From positions 1 through 64,000 of the forward strand of contig NZ_OBQF01000004.1 of NCBI RefSeq assembly GCF_900220995.1: a DNA stretch of 64,000 bases, in the 5' to 3' direction. Below, one piece after another: positions 9,595 through 20,016 of this stretch. The translations under genes were made by a program, and so were the position numbers. The notes below the pieces were generated by a model that did no database searches, had not been told where the DNA came from, and worked only from the letters and a program-made list of their open reading frames with translations. Position 1 is the first letter of the stretch. Each line of letters opens with the position of its first letter. This DNA comes from Salinicoccus kekensis (GTDB taxonomy: Bacteria; Bacillota; Bacilli; Staphylococcales; Salinicoccaceae).

Positions 9595-10064
9595 ACTTCC
9601 ACCCTCGATTGATTGTTGATGATGTCACGTATCATGATCCTCAGCTGATCTGCATCCCCTTCATGGAGTTCGGGGATATACACTCTTTCAGCCGGTGTCC
9701 TTAAACTGATGCCTTTCAGATTCATCCTTCTCATCAACGGACCGACTGTCGTATCGATGTTTTGAATCCTGTATATCGGCACGGTTTTCTGTCTTTTTAT
9801 GAATATGCCTTCATGGACGTGGATTTCATCATCAAAGATGCCGTATCTGAAATAACGGAATTTCAATTTGGGCACGAGCCATATATCCACGATGACGATA
9901 TATATTGTGATTAAAAGGAATACCGCAGGTATATACCAGGGCAGGAAATCCAGGACGGTGATGGAGAGGATGTACACCAGTGCCGTCGCGAGTAAAAATA
10001 TGAACGCATAAATACCTGCTTTAATCCTCCACAATCTGATCGCTTTCGGAGAAATCTTCTTCAT
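9591..10064 (-). CDS. Bacterial PH-domain membrane protein (YdbS-like)
   Basis: 157 residues: two transmembrane helices (about 14-36 and 41-63) followed by one bPH_2 domain (FRYGIFDDEIHVHEGIF, VPIYRIQNIDTTVGPLMRR). Family members are paired with a larger YdbT-like protein, which is the next gene upstream; function is not well established, membrane stress/antimicrobial resistance has been proposed for some. Overlaps the ydbT-like gene by 44 bases and acpS by 4, so all are in one transcript. Confidence 0.85.
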   Translation of the reverse strand: MKKISPKAIRLWRIKAGIYAFIFLLATALVYILSITVLDFLPWYIPAVFLLITIYIVIVDIWLVPKLKFRYFRYGIFDDEIHVHEGIFIKRQKTVPIYRIQNIDTTVGPLMRRMNLKGISLRTPAERVYIPELHEGDADQLRIMIRDIINNQSRVEV

Positions 10065-11586
10065 CCTTCCTGCCCCCTTCTTTTATCCAATCCCATATGA
10101 TGCCGATATCCTGCCTGTCTATGAACCTGACCGTCGCAGTCGAACCGACGATGCCGGCCGCGGTCGTCACTGATATATTGGCAAGTTTTGAACGGATGAG
10201 AAATGGATTTTCCGTAATCTGACCCTCGATGACCTTATCATGCTTGATGACAAAATGGCTTCTCGTGAAAAATCCTGTTGTAAGCAGGTTGATCTCATCG
10301 TCCCTGATCACATAACCGTTATTCCTCGCCGCATAGACCCCGGCCGCGATCGTGACGGCAAGCACCCCGAGCCCAAGTATCCATGCCCAGCTGAGCAGGT
10401 AATACTGGACGGCTGCGGTGGCAAGGATCAGTATGACCGTCGAAATCTGGAAATATCTGCGGTAACCCCGGAGCGGCACGCAGCCGTCCGGCTTGATAAC
10501 ATCATAGTTCGGCAGTATCTCTTCAATGACTTCATACAAAGTGCCCCTTTTTATAAAAGGCATGAGTTCCACTGTGCTGGTTGCATCCTCGCCTTCGAAA
10601 GTGTCACTCGTTATCGTCACCGACAACGAATAATAACCGATCATCCGTCTGATCAGGGAATCCCTGATGATGATGTTCTGGACCCTGTTGACATTCACGC
10701 TCTTATGCTTCTTTTCAAGCAGGCCGTACTCCACTGCGAGATCATCGCCTTTTTTATACAACGCGTAATCATGATATTTGATGTAAAGGATGATCACCCC
10801 GACTGCATAGCCGACGGCCACGAAGAATATTACAGCGACCGACAGTGCAATCATGGAGTTTTGGAACAGGGTGCCGAAATAATCGATATATTGTTCCACG
10901 ATGAACTGCGTGCCTATGATGTTCAGTATCGCAAAAACGATGGCGAGGAACGCCCCGAGTGCACCACTCGTCATGCTCATCAGCAGCAATTCCGCACGGC
11001 TCAGCCTGTGGAGCACTTCGAAAGTCCTCTTCGGCTGTACCTCGGCCGGTGCCGCGTCCCCATCCTCTCTTGGCCAGGGACTGGCATCACCGATGCGCAC
11101 ATTCTCAACATCCTGTTTATCCTGTGCAATCTTCTCCTGTTCATCGTAGATGATCGACTGCAGCGCTTCAGCCTGCGTTTTCTTCATAGTATCTATGACG
11201 ATGCCTTCACCCGGTGTGAACACCTGGAGTTTCACGGCTTTGAACAGGCGGTGGAAAATCGGTTCCGAGAAGTCGATCGACTGGATCCGTTCTATATCGA
11301 ATTCCTTTTCACGCCTTGTCAAAATCCCGTCCTTATAAATGAACTTTCCGTCTTCTATCCAGAATCTCGTCCTGTACTTATTGAGGAAGTCCAGTCCGCC
11401 GAACAGGATGACCAGGAGGAGGAATATCCCCACGACCCCAATGATCCATGGCAGTGAAATATTGCCGGACATGATCGTCTCCCTCTGGTTGAAGAAGACG
11501 ATCACCAGAGGTATCCATAAATTCCTGAACGCATTGAGCACACTGCCCAGGTACGCAATCGGATGAAGCTTCTGAGGACTATACAT
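10021..11586 (-). CDS. Multi-PH-domain membrane protein (YdbT-like)
   Basis: 521 residues with repeated units of two membrane helices plus a bPH_2 domain: RFWIEDGKFIYKDGIL (about 72), a second unit with DLAVEYGLLEKKHKSVNVNRVQNIIIRDSL (two pieces of one domain, about 285-315), and a third with VIRDDEINLLTTGFFTRSHFVI (about 425-450). This triple arrangement is typical of YdbT. Likely forms a membrane complex with the single-domain proteins on both sides. Physiological role unknown. Confidence 0.85.
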   Translation of the reverse strand: MYSPQKLHPIAYLGSVLNAFRNLWIPLVIVFFNQRETIMSGNISLPWIIGVVGIFLLLVILFGGLDFLNKYRTRFWIEDGKFIYKDGILTRREKEFDIERIQSIDFSEPIFHRLFKAVKLQVFTPGEGIVIDTMKKTQAEALQSIIYDEQEKIAQDKQDVENVRIGDASPWPREDGDAAPAEVQPKRTFEVLHRLSRAELLLMSMTSGALGAFLAIVFAILNIIGTQFIVEQYIDYFGTLFQNSMIALSVAVIFFVAVGYAVGVIILYIKYHDYALYKKGDDLAVEYGLLEKKHKSVNVNRVQNIIIRDSLIRRMIGYYSLSVTITSDTFEGEDATSTVELMPFIKRGTLYEVIEEILPNYDVIKPDGCVPLRGYRRYFQISTVILILATAAVQYYLLSWAWILGLGVLAVTIAAGVYAARNNGYVIRDDEINLLTTGFFTRSHFVIKHDKVIEGQITENPFLIRSKLANISVTTAAGIVGSTATVRFIDRQDIGIIWDWIKEGGRKDEEDFSESDQIVED

Positions 11587-12043
11587 CAGAAATCTCCTCC
11601 TTTACCATATCGATGATCTGTTTCTTGAGCTGCCTGCCTTCACTGATTTCAATCGGAGGCATATCTATGCCCATGCTGGCTGTTTTTGCGCGCAGGATGG
11701 AAAGGCCGTACCTTCTCGAGACCGGTCCGGTCGAGAGTTCCACGCCCTGTATCCTCTTGATCGGTATCAGGGTGGTCCGGATGATGATGAACCCCTTTTT
11801 TACGATGATCTGTTCTTCTGCAAGCTCATACCGCGTCACCCTGTAAAATATCAGGGGCCTGATGATTACGTTAATAATGAATAAAAGAATGAAAATACCG
11901 GCAGCAATCCATATGACGTAAACCGGCCAGTCAAACCACAGCGCAAGACCCGTGACGGCACCTGCGATGATGAACCAGAACAACATATCGATCATCGCCC
12001 TCACCCTCATGTAAGGTACAGCTTCACTCGATAATCTTTTCAT
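11579..12043 (-). CDS. Bacterial PH-domain membrane protein
   Basis: 154 residues with two membrane segments (about 18-36, 41-65) and one bPH_2 domain (VTRYELAEEQIIVKKGF, LIPIKRIQGVELSTGPVSRR). A second single-domain paralogue flanking the YdbT-like gene, which it overlaps by 8 bases. First gene of the PH-acpS-alr run; the terminator of cshA lies just upstream. Confidence 0.82.
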   Translation of the reverse strand: MKRLSSEAVPYMRVRAMIDMLFWFIIAGAVTGLALWFDWPVYVIWIAAGIFILLFIINVIIRPLIFYRVTRYELAEEQIIVKKGFIIIRTTLIPIKRIQGVELSTGPVSRRYGLSILRAKTASMGIDMPPIEISEGRQLKKQIIDMVKEEISDV

Positions 12044-12117
12044 ATTGACCTTCCTTCGGCATAAAAGATTTTTCCTGCTCTGTTATTATACCTTCATTCA
12101 CCATTATACTAAATAAA

Positions 12118-12140
12118 AGCATCCACCTTAAGGGGATGCT
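12118..12140 (-). terminator. Terminator of cshA
   Basis: Minus-strand AGCATCC / GGATGCT stem with 9-base loop followed by TTTTATTTAG, 14 bases after the cshA stop. Confidence 0.8.
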
Positions 12141-12153
12141 TTCATAAGTTTCA

Positions 12154-13644
<1,491 letters not shown>

Positions 13645-13713
13645 TTAGTCTCCTTTGACTCTTAACGTTCAATTATTTAGTATAACTACTCTATACTAAC
13701 ACCATTTACACGA

Positions 13714-14418
13714 TTACTCAAGGACTCTTTTCATGTCCAGGAATAAAAAGCGTTCTGCAATGATGTTCAGCGTATGCTGGTGGTTTTCTGTATAAGCCAT
13801 GATATGCGGTGCGTTTTCAATCAGTTCGAGCCGGCAGTTCTTCATTTTCTTCCAGGCATCCACACTCGACATATAAGGTACCAGCAGATCGATCGTCCCG
13901 TGGACGATCAATGTTTCCGATTCAATCTCCTCATAATTGGGCATCTTCGCATCCATGATGGCACGGAATTCGTTGAACGCCTGCAGGGATAATTTCGGCA
14001 GCCTGCTCCTCACGACATCCATCGTCTTCAGTTTGAAATGCTCGGCCAGGCCTTCCGGCCTGAGGTTCAGGCGTGCAAGCCGGTTGATATGCGTGTGTTC
14101 GAACGCCGGGGCGATCAGCAAAAGCTTATCCACATGGTTATGCTGTGCGATATGGCTCGCAAACAGACCGCCCATCGAAAACCCGATGATGTAGATTTCA
14201 TCGACTTTGCGGGAGAGGACCTCGTATGCCTCAAATGCCTCCTCGTACCAGTCATCACCGGTCACATTGTTAAAATCCAGATGATGGCCGTGACCGGGAT
14301 AGACCGGGAACTCGTACTCGAATTCATACCTGGATTTCAGATAACGGAACAGCGGCTCGAGTTCATAGCGTCCCCCGGTATATCCATGCAGGAATAAAAC
14401 ACCGATTTTACCAGATAT
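13714..14418 (-). CDS. Alpha/beta hydrolase (carboxylesterase/S33-like) with non-canonical start
   Basis: Serine hydrolase. The catalytic triad is complete: nucleophile in IIGFSMGGL, Asp in VHGTIDLLVP, His in ENAPHIMAY. The nearest usual start, GTG at 14265, would remove the conserved strand and oxyanion segment KIGVLFLHGYTGG plus VYPGHGHH, which is encoded in the same open frame upstream. Between the in-frame TGA (14425-14427) and 14265 there is no ATG, GTG or TTG; only ATA at 14418, ATC and CTG codons. A purine-rich GAGAGGGTG lies 7 bases before the ATA, inside the 3' end of murF. I list the longest frame (about 234 residues); start is inferred. Substrate unknown. Confidence 0.7.
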   Translation of the reverse strand: MSGKIGVLFLHGYTGGRYELEPLFRYLKSRYEFEYEFPVYPGHGHHLDFNNVTGDDWYEEAFEAYEVLSRKVDEIYIIGFSMGGLFASHIAQHNHVDKLLLIAPAFEHTHINRLARLNLRPEGLAEHFKLKTMDVVRSRLPKLSLQAFNEFRAIMDAKMPNYEEIESETLIVHGTIDLLVPYMSSVDAWKKMKNCRLELIENAPHIMAYTENHQHTLNIIAERFLFLDMKRVLE

Positions 14419-15769
14419 GGCTCTTCACCCTCTCCATCTCCATGCCGCGTGAACCTTTCAAAAGCACCACCGTGTCTTCATCAAGCATTCCTTCAAGGTG
14501 TGCGGCGAGTGTTTCTATGTCGTCGAAATGCCGGCTGCCGGCGAGTCCCGCGGCCTTTGCTATGAATTTTGCATCACTGCCGAAAGTGAGCAGTTCGAAG
14601 TCACTGCCGGATCTTCCGATATGGTCACCGACGGATTGATGGAGTGCTTCACTGTATTCACCCAGTTCAAGTATATCCGCAAGCACCAGGATCTTTTTAG
14701 GGTAATCGAGGCCCGCCACTGTGTCCACCGCACTTTTCATGCTTGAAGGACTGGCGTTGTAGGCATCGTTGATGATGAGCGCTCCGCTCCGGTGGACAGC
14801 CTGTTCCATGCGCATCGATGACACATTCAGGTTTTTGAATCTGCCGGCGATCGCTGCCATATCTTTCCCGGCCGCTTCTGCTGCCAGCAGGCTGAGGGAT
14901 GCGTTCATTGCATTATGACTGCCCAGCTGCGGGATGTCAACATGGAACCCGTCCATTTCAAATGAAGTGCCGTCCGCATTCTGTGTGATATTGGAGATGA
15001 TATGATCGTTTTCTTCGGACAGGCCGGCACTCGTCATTTTAAAATGATGTGCCCCTTTCCCCGTCAATTCGTTCAGCAGGGGATAGTCTTTGGAGTAGAT
15101 CAGCACCCCGTCCTCCTTCAGGCCGTCGACGATCTCATACTTCGCTTCTGCGATCTTTTCCCTGGACCCGAGCTTCTCTATATGCGATTCACCCACATTC
15201 GTGATGATTGCGATATCCGGCTTTGCGAGTGTGCTCAAAAAGTGGATGTCGCCTTTCTGATCCATGCCCATTTCGAGTATCGAGATTTCCGTGTCATCAT
15301 CCAGCTCGAGGAGGGTCAGCGGGAGCCCGATTTCGTTGTTGTAGTTCCCCATGGTCTTTTTGACTTTGTGATCCTCAGCAAGCAGGCACTCCACCATATC
15401 TTTCGTCGTCGTCTTGCCGTTTGAACCGGTGATTGCGATGACTGTCGGATCGACCGCTTCCAGATGGCGCTTTGCAATCATCTGCAGTGCCCGGAGACCG
15501 TCTTCGACATGGATCAGGGGGTGGTCCTCATCCGTTTCTTCAAGCGGCACTTCCGTCAGCGAGACGCCCGCCCCTTTTGAAAATGCATCCTCTATGAACC
15601 GGTGCCCGTCCACATTTTCACCTTTGAAGGGGAGGAAGATATTCCCTTCTTGTATCGTCCTTGTATCTATGGAAGCCCCGGCGACGAACGTCTCCCCCAG
15701 GGCGGCGGCTTTTTCATTCATCCTGCCATTACAGTATTCAGCAACTTGATTGATGAAAATTCTGATCAT
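14408..15769 (-). CDS. murF: UDP-MurNAc-tripeptide--D-alanyl-D-alanine ligase
   Basis: Adds D-Ala-D-Ala to UDP-MurNAc-tripeptide, last cytoplasmic step of the peptidoglycan precursor. Seen: ASIDTRTI and FLPFKGENVDGH in the N-terminal domain, P-loop TGSNGKTTTKDM, GNYNNEIGLPLTLLEL, NDAYNASPSSM in the C-terminal domain, KGSRGMEMERV at the end. A frame can start at 15790, but the ATG at 15769 (MIRIFINQ) has a GGACGG RBS and matches the family. In staphylococci ddl lies upstream; here the divergent rodA lies there instead. Confidence 0.95.
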   Translation of the reverse strand: MIRIFINQVAEYCNGRMNEKAAALGETFVAGASIDTRTIQEGNIFLPFKGENVDGHRFIEDAFSKGAGVSLTEVPLEETDEDHPLIHVEDGLRALQMIAKRHLEAVDPTVIAITGSNGKTTTKDMVECLLAEDHKVKKTMGNYNNEIGLPLTLLELDDDTEISILEMGMDQKGDIHFLSTLAKPDIAIITNVGESHIEKLGSREKIAEAKYEIVDGLKEDGVLIYSKDYPLLNELTGKGAHHFKMTSAGLSEENDHIISNITQNADGTSFEMDGFHVDIPQLGSHNAMNASLSLLAAEAAGKDMAAIAGRFKNLNVSSMRMEQAVHRSGALIINDAYNASPSSMKSAVDTVAGLDYPKKILVLADILELGEYSEALHQSVGDHIGRSGSDFELLTFGSDAKFIAKAAGLAGSRHFDDIETLAAHLEGMLDEDTVVLLKGSRGMEMERVKSHIW

Positions 15770-15894
15770 TTTTTTATCCGTCCATTTCACAGTTATAATA
15801 AATTTGTTGAAATTTTTATATCATATGTCTCATATCCAATTATAAAATATAGTATACTTGAATTCACGATTTTATTTTGGATAGGGTGATATTC

Positions 15895-17076
15895 TTGCAA
15901 GATAACCAAGGATACAAAAGACAGAATGCCAATTTTCTGTCCCGCATCGACTGGATACTGGTGCTGCTGCTGGCTACACTCGCCCTGATCAGCATATTCA
16001 CCATTTCATCAGCAATGACCAGCGGCCAGTATGAGACTGATTTTGCGGTGCGGCAGACTTTATTTTATATATTAGGCTTCATTTCATTATTCATCATCAC
16101 TTTCATACCCGTAAAGTTTTTCAAGAATTACATATGGGTGCTGTACGGCATCGGTGTGTTGAGCCTCATCATCTTATTCATTGCGCCGGTGTCGTCGGTC
16201 ACCCCGATCATAAACGGTGCCAAGAGCTGGTACCAGTTCGGCTTCATCAGCATACAGCCGTCGGAATTCATGAAGGTGCTGTACATAATGGCGATGGCCT
16301 ACGTGATCCATCAGCACAACAAATACAGGATCACCACTGATTTAAGCGCCGACATCAAATTGCTCTTCAAGCTTTTCCTTGTATCCGTACTGCCGATGAT
16401 CTTCATACTCTTGCAGAATGACCTCGGGACGGTCCTTGTCCTGATTGCCATATTGTTCGGGATGATCCTCGTATCCGGCATCAGCCTGTGGATCATCCTG
16501 CCAACGCTCGCCGTCGCTGCAACGACCGGAACGGCACTCATCCTCGGCATCCTTTACAGGCCGGATCTGCTGCAGACGTATCTCGGCATACGCCCTTACC
16601 AGTTTGAGCGCATATATTCCTGGCTTCAGCCTGAAATGTATGCCACAGAAGGCGGTTTCCAGCTGTCGAACTCCATGCGGGCCATCGGCTCCGGCGGGAT
16701 TGAAGGCAAGGGATTCGGCCAGGGCATCGTCTATATACCCGAAAACCATACCGACTTCATCTTCACGATCATCGGTGAGGAGTTCGGTTTTCTCGGTGCA
16801 ACACTCGTCATCGCCCTGTTGTTCATGCTCATGCTCCATCTTGTCAGGATCGCGCTGACGGTCAAAGATCCATTCTCTTCGTATTTCATAGCCGGATACT
16901 TATCGCTTCTGATATTCCATATTTTCCAGAATATCGGCATGACCATCCAGCTTGTCCCGATCACCGGCCTGCCGCTGCCATTCTTAAGTTACGGCGGAAG
17001 CGGCCTGTGGGCGAATATGATTGCGATGGGTATCGTAATGAGCATCTATTTCCATCAATACAAATTAAAGAGATAA
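15895..17076 (+). CDS. rodA: SEDS-family peptidoglycan glycosyltransferase RodA
   Basis: Polytopic membrane protein of about 393 residues with about ten membrane helices, FtsW/RodA/SpoVE family, which polymerises lipid II together with a class b PBP. Family motifs: NGAKSWYQFGFISIQPSEFMK, the Asp-containing loop before GEEFGFLGA (ENHTDFIFTIIGEEFGF), and LPLPFLSYGGSGL. I call it RodA from its place next to murF/cshA, as in staphylococci. A TTG at 15877 lacks an RBS; the TTG at 15895 has AGGGTG 6-8 bases before it. Confidence 0.9.
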   Translation: MQDNQGYKRQNANFLSRIDWILVLLLATLALISIFTISSAMTSGQYETDFAVRQTLFYILGFISLFIITFIPVKFFKNYIWVLYGIGVLSLIILFIAPVSSVTPIINGAKSWYQFGFISIQPSEFMKVLYIMAMAYVIHQHNKYRITTDLSADIKLLFKLFLVSVLPMIFILLQNDLGTVLVLIAILFGMILVSGISLWIILPTLAVAATTGTALILGILYRPDLLQTYLGIRPYQFERIYSWLQPEMYATEGGFQLSNSMRAIGSGGIEGKGFGQGIVYIPENHTDFIFTIIGEEFGFLGATLVIALLFMLMLHLVRIALTVKDPFSSYFIAGYLSLLIFHIFQNIGMTIQLVPITGLPLPFLSYGGSGLWANMIAMGIVMSIYFHQYKLKR

Positions 17077-17083
17077 AAAAAGA

Positions 17084-17116
17084 GCAGTCGGATTTTTATC
17101 CTGACTGCATTTTTTT
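17084..17116. terminator. Bidirectional terminator between rodA and small minus-strand gene
   Basis: GCAGTC-GGAT / ATCC-T-GACTGC hairpin (17084-17108) flanked by A and T runs on both sides; serves rodA (+) and the 49-residue gene (-), whose stop codon overlaps the T run. Confidence 0.85.
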
Positions 17117-17264
17117 AAATATTTTGTTCTTTTAGTTTTAATTTTTCGTTTGTAGCGATACGATTCATAATATCGAACCTTGAGCTCGAAACCTTTACCT
17201 TGACCCCGAGTTCATTTAGCAACGTGACGACTTGTCTGACTTTAGAATTGTCGATTTTGTGCAT
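17115..17264 (-). CDS. Small basic protein of 49 residues
   Basis: Reading frame MHKIDNSKVRQVVTLLNEL...LKLKEQNI with RBS AGGAG 8 bases before the ATG and a terminator directly after the stop. It is strongly basic and predicted helical (QVVTLLNELGVKV). I do not recognise a family. The RBS, own terminator and codon use comparable with neighbours argue for a real gene. It is divergent from the cardiolipin synthase gene. Confidence 0.7.
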   Translation of the reverse strand: MHKIDNSKVRQVVTLLNELGVKVKVSSSRFDIMNRIATNEKLKLKEQNI

Positions 17265-17399
17265 AATGACACTCCTATCTGATTGGTTAATTACATATTA
17301 CCACTGTTCGCACCTGAATATCCATAACATTTTCAAATTAATTATTACGAATTTTAAAACTTCCCATTATAATATACAATAAGTGTGAGGTGAAATATT

Positions 17400-18881
17400 A
17401 TGTCATGGCTGTCATTTGAGAATATCGACTGGAGTTTCGTCTTATCCATAGTGATTGCGGCCCTGTTCCTCGTGAATATACTGCTTGCGATCAGTATCAT
17501 TTTCCTTGAGCGCAGAAGCGCCCAGAGCATCTGGGCATGGGTGCTGGTTTTATTCTTCATACCCATTTTCGGATTCATCATCTACATGGCCTTCGGACGG
17601 ACGATTTATAATCAGGGCATCTTCAAAATCGATGAAAAAGACAAAGTCGGTCTGGAGCACCTTGTGCAGGAACAGCTGGAGGATATAAAGAATAAAAACT
17701 TCAGCTTCGTCAATCCCCTGGCAAATAAATATAAAAAGCTCATCCATATGCTGCTCTACAATAACCATTCTTTTTTGACCAATAATAATACAATCACCAC
17801 TTATACGGATATGAATGAGAAATTCGAGGCTATGCTCGAAGATATCAAGAATGCCAAAGACCACATCCATTTTCAATATTATATTTTCCGGATGGACGGC
17901 ATCGGTAAAAAGCTCTATAATGCGATGCTCGAAAAACAGAAGGAGGGCGTCTCGGTCAAGATCCTCTACGATGATATGGGATCCCGTGCTTTGAGCCTGC
18001 GCCAGTTCAGGAAGATAAAATCGTACGGTGGATGGGTTGAGGCCTTCTTCCCTTCCTTCCTGAACCTCATCAATCCAAGGATCAACAACAGGAATCACCG
18101 TAAGATCGTCGTCATAGACGGCGAGATCGGCTACATCGGCGGATCGAATGTCGGGGATGAGTACCTAGGAAAAAGCGAGAAATTCGGCGGATGGCGGGAC
18201 ACCCACCTCCGGATCAAGGGCAATGCAGTCAAGTCCTTGCAGCTCCGCTTCATGCTCGACTGGAACTCCCATTCGAAACGCCACAACCTTGTATACAACG
18301 AGCAATACTTCCCACCCATCTACAATGACGGCGACACTTATATGCAGATTGCTTCAAGCGGTCCGGATGAAGTGTGGCAGCAGATCAAATACGGCTATTT
18401 GAAGATGATCTACCGTGCAAAAAGCAATATTTATATCCAGTCGCCCTACTTCATTCCGGATCAGTCCGTTATGGAAGCACTGCGCATCGCGATACTCAGC
18501 GGTGTCAAAGTCCATCTGATGATACCGAACATGCCCGATCACCCCTTCGTCTACTGGGGCACTTATTCGAGGGCAGGCTCCCTCGTCAAGATGGGTGCAG
18601 AAGTGCATGTCTATGAGAAAGGGTTCCTCCATCAGAAAGTGGTCCTTATAGATGACGAAGTTGTGAGTGTCGGGACGACCAACATAGATAATAGAAGCTT
18701 CCTTCTGAACTTCGAAGTGAATGCCTTCATATACAGCAGGCGGGAAGCTGAGAAACACCGTCATATATATGAAGAAGATGTGAAGCACAGCACCCGCCTC
18801 ACCGAGGAGATATATGAATCGCGGAGCAAATGGATCAAGGTGAAGGAAGGCATCGCCAATTTGATTGCGCCGATACTATAA
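17400..18881 (+). CDS. cls: Cardiolipin synthase
   Basis: Membrane enzyme joining two phosphatidylglycerol molecules to cardiolipin and glycerol; cardiolipin rises in salt-stressed staphylococci. Two N-terminal membrane helices (about 12-35, 42-62), then two phospholipase D HKD motifs: NHRKIVVIDGEIGYIGG and LHQKVVLIDDEVVSVG. 493 residues, normal length. Monocistronic with a strong terminator. Confidence 0.95.
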   Translation: MSWLSFENIDWSFVLSIVIAALFLVNILLAISIIFLERRSAQSIWAWVLVLFFIPIFGFIIYMAFGRTIYNQGIFKIDEKDKVGLEHLVQEQLEDIKNKNFSFVNPLANKYKKLIHMLLYNNHSFLTNNNTITTYTDMNEKFEAMLEDIKNAKDHIHFQYYIFRMDGIGKKLYNAMLEKQKEGVSVKILYDDMGSRALSLRQFRKIKSYGGWVEAFFPSFLNLINPRINNRNHRKIVVIDGEIGYIGGSNVGDEYLGKSEKFGGWRDTHLRIKGNAVKSLQLRFMLDWNSHSKRHNLVYNEQYFPPIYNDGDTYMQIASSGPDEVWQQIKYGYLKMIYRAKSNIYIQSPYFIPDQSVMEALRIAILSGVKVHLMIPNMPDHPFVYWGTYSRAGSLVKMGAEVHVYEKGFLHQKVVLIDDEVVSVGTTNIDNRSFLLNFEVNAFIYSRREAEKHRHIYEEDVKHSTRLTEEIYESRSKWIKVKEGIANLIAPIL

Positions 18882-18885
18882 AAAG

Positions 18886-18916
18886 AAGCGGTTGAGTATT
18901 ATACACTCAACCGCTT
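18886..18916. terminator. Bidirectional terminator between cls and yidC
   Basis: 12-bp perfect stem AAGCGGTTGAGT/ACTCAACCGCTT with a 7-base loop; T run on the plus side and A run on the other. Confidence 0.9.
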
Positions 18917-18921
18917 TTGTA

Positions 18922-19797
18922 TTATGCTTTTTTTCTGCGCTTCTTTTTATTCTTAGGCATCAATTTGGCGTTCTTCATGCGACGCTCTTTTTCAGCCTGC
19001 TCGCGCTCGTGTGCTTCGATGATCGGTGCCATTTCTTCGTTGACTTTCTTCTTCCAGAAGGTGTTGCCTGCCCATGTCTGGAAAATAAGGAATATACCGC
19101 CGACAGCCCAGTACAGAGGCAGTGCCGAAGGAGAAATCAAGGAAATCCAGACGATCATCAATGGTGAAATATACATGAAGAGACGCATCTGTTTACGCTG
19201 CTCTTCGGAAACGAACTGCATTGAAACCCATGCCTGTCCAAGGTAGACGAGACCTGCGATGATTGTCATCAGAATGTTCGTCTGCGTCAGATCCATCCAC
19301 AGGAATTCCGGATATTCAGTGATGCCGCCCTCTGAAGGGAATCGCAGCGCAAAGTAAAGCGCCATGACGACCGGCATCTGCAGGAGGATCGGCAGACAGC
19401 CCATGTTCAGCGGGTTGATGCCGTGCTTTTTGTAAAGACCCATCATTTCCTGCTGAGCTTCCATCTTCTCTTCCTGAGTTGTTGCGACTTTGACCCTCTT
19501 CTGGATCTCTTCCATTTCAGGTTTGACGATCTTCATCTTCTCGCGCATCATCATCTGGTTCTTATATGTATTCATCATGAACGGGAAAATAACAAGACGG
19601 ACGATCAGTGTGATGACAATGATTGCCAGACCATAGTTGTTGCCTAAATTATCACCGAGAAAATGCAGTAGATTATCCATTGGCTGGACAAATGTATTAA
19701 AGAAGAACCCATCTCTGTTTTCTTCCTGAGAATAATCACAGCCTGCCAATAAAAGCACAAGCCCCATCATCCCAGCCAGTAACCATTTCTTATTCAT
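18922..19797 (-). CDS. yidC: YidC/Oxa1 membrane protein insertase
   Basis: Inserts proteins into the cytoplasmic membrane with or without SecYEG. Lipoprotein signal peptide with lipobox LLLAGC (Cys20), then the 60KD_IMP domain: NNYGLAIIVITLIVRLVIFPF, charged hairpin, GLYKKHGINPLNMGCLPILLQMP (two pieces), three further membrane segments and a basic tail (KNKKKRRKKA). 291 residues. Monocistronic; a repeat-rich intergenic region lies upstream. Confidence 0.95.
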   Translation of the reverse strand: MNKKWLLAGMMGLVLLLAGCDYSQEENRDGFFFNTFVQPMDNLLHFLGDNLGNNYGLAIIVITLIVRLVIFPFMMNTYKNQMMMREKMKIVKPEMEEIQKRVKVATTQEEKMEAQQEMMGLYKKHGINPLNMGCLPILLQMPVVMALYFALRFPSEGGITEYPEFLWMDLTQTNILMTIIAGLVYLGQAWVSMQFVSEEQRKQMRLFMYISPLMIVWISLISPSALPLYWAVGGIFLIFQTWAGNTFWKKKVNEEMAPIIEAHEREQAEKERRMKNAKLMPKNKKKRRKKA

Positions 19798-20016
19798 TCT
19801 TTCACCTCAAAAATTTATCTCACATAATAGAAATTGTACCATAATTCCATATCTAAAAAAATAAATATTATGTTCATTATGCGAACTTTCCCGGTTTCCG
19901 GTAAGTTTGAACAGATTAGGTTGAAGTGTCGGGTTGATGGGGATGTCTTTATTTGTCTAGTCTCAATTTCTGTTCTGATCTTCTATATTTGCGGAACCTT
20001 AAAGTGTTTTTAGGGT

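Noticed and set aside
10240-11457. 405-residue plus-strand frame
   Set aside because: Antisense shadow of the YdbT-like gene with no family features.
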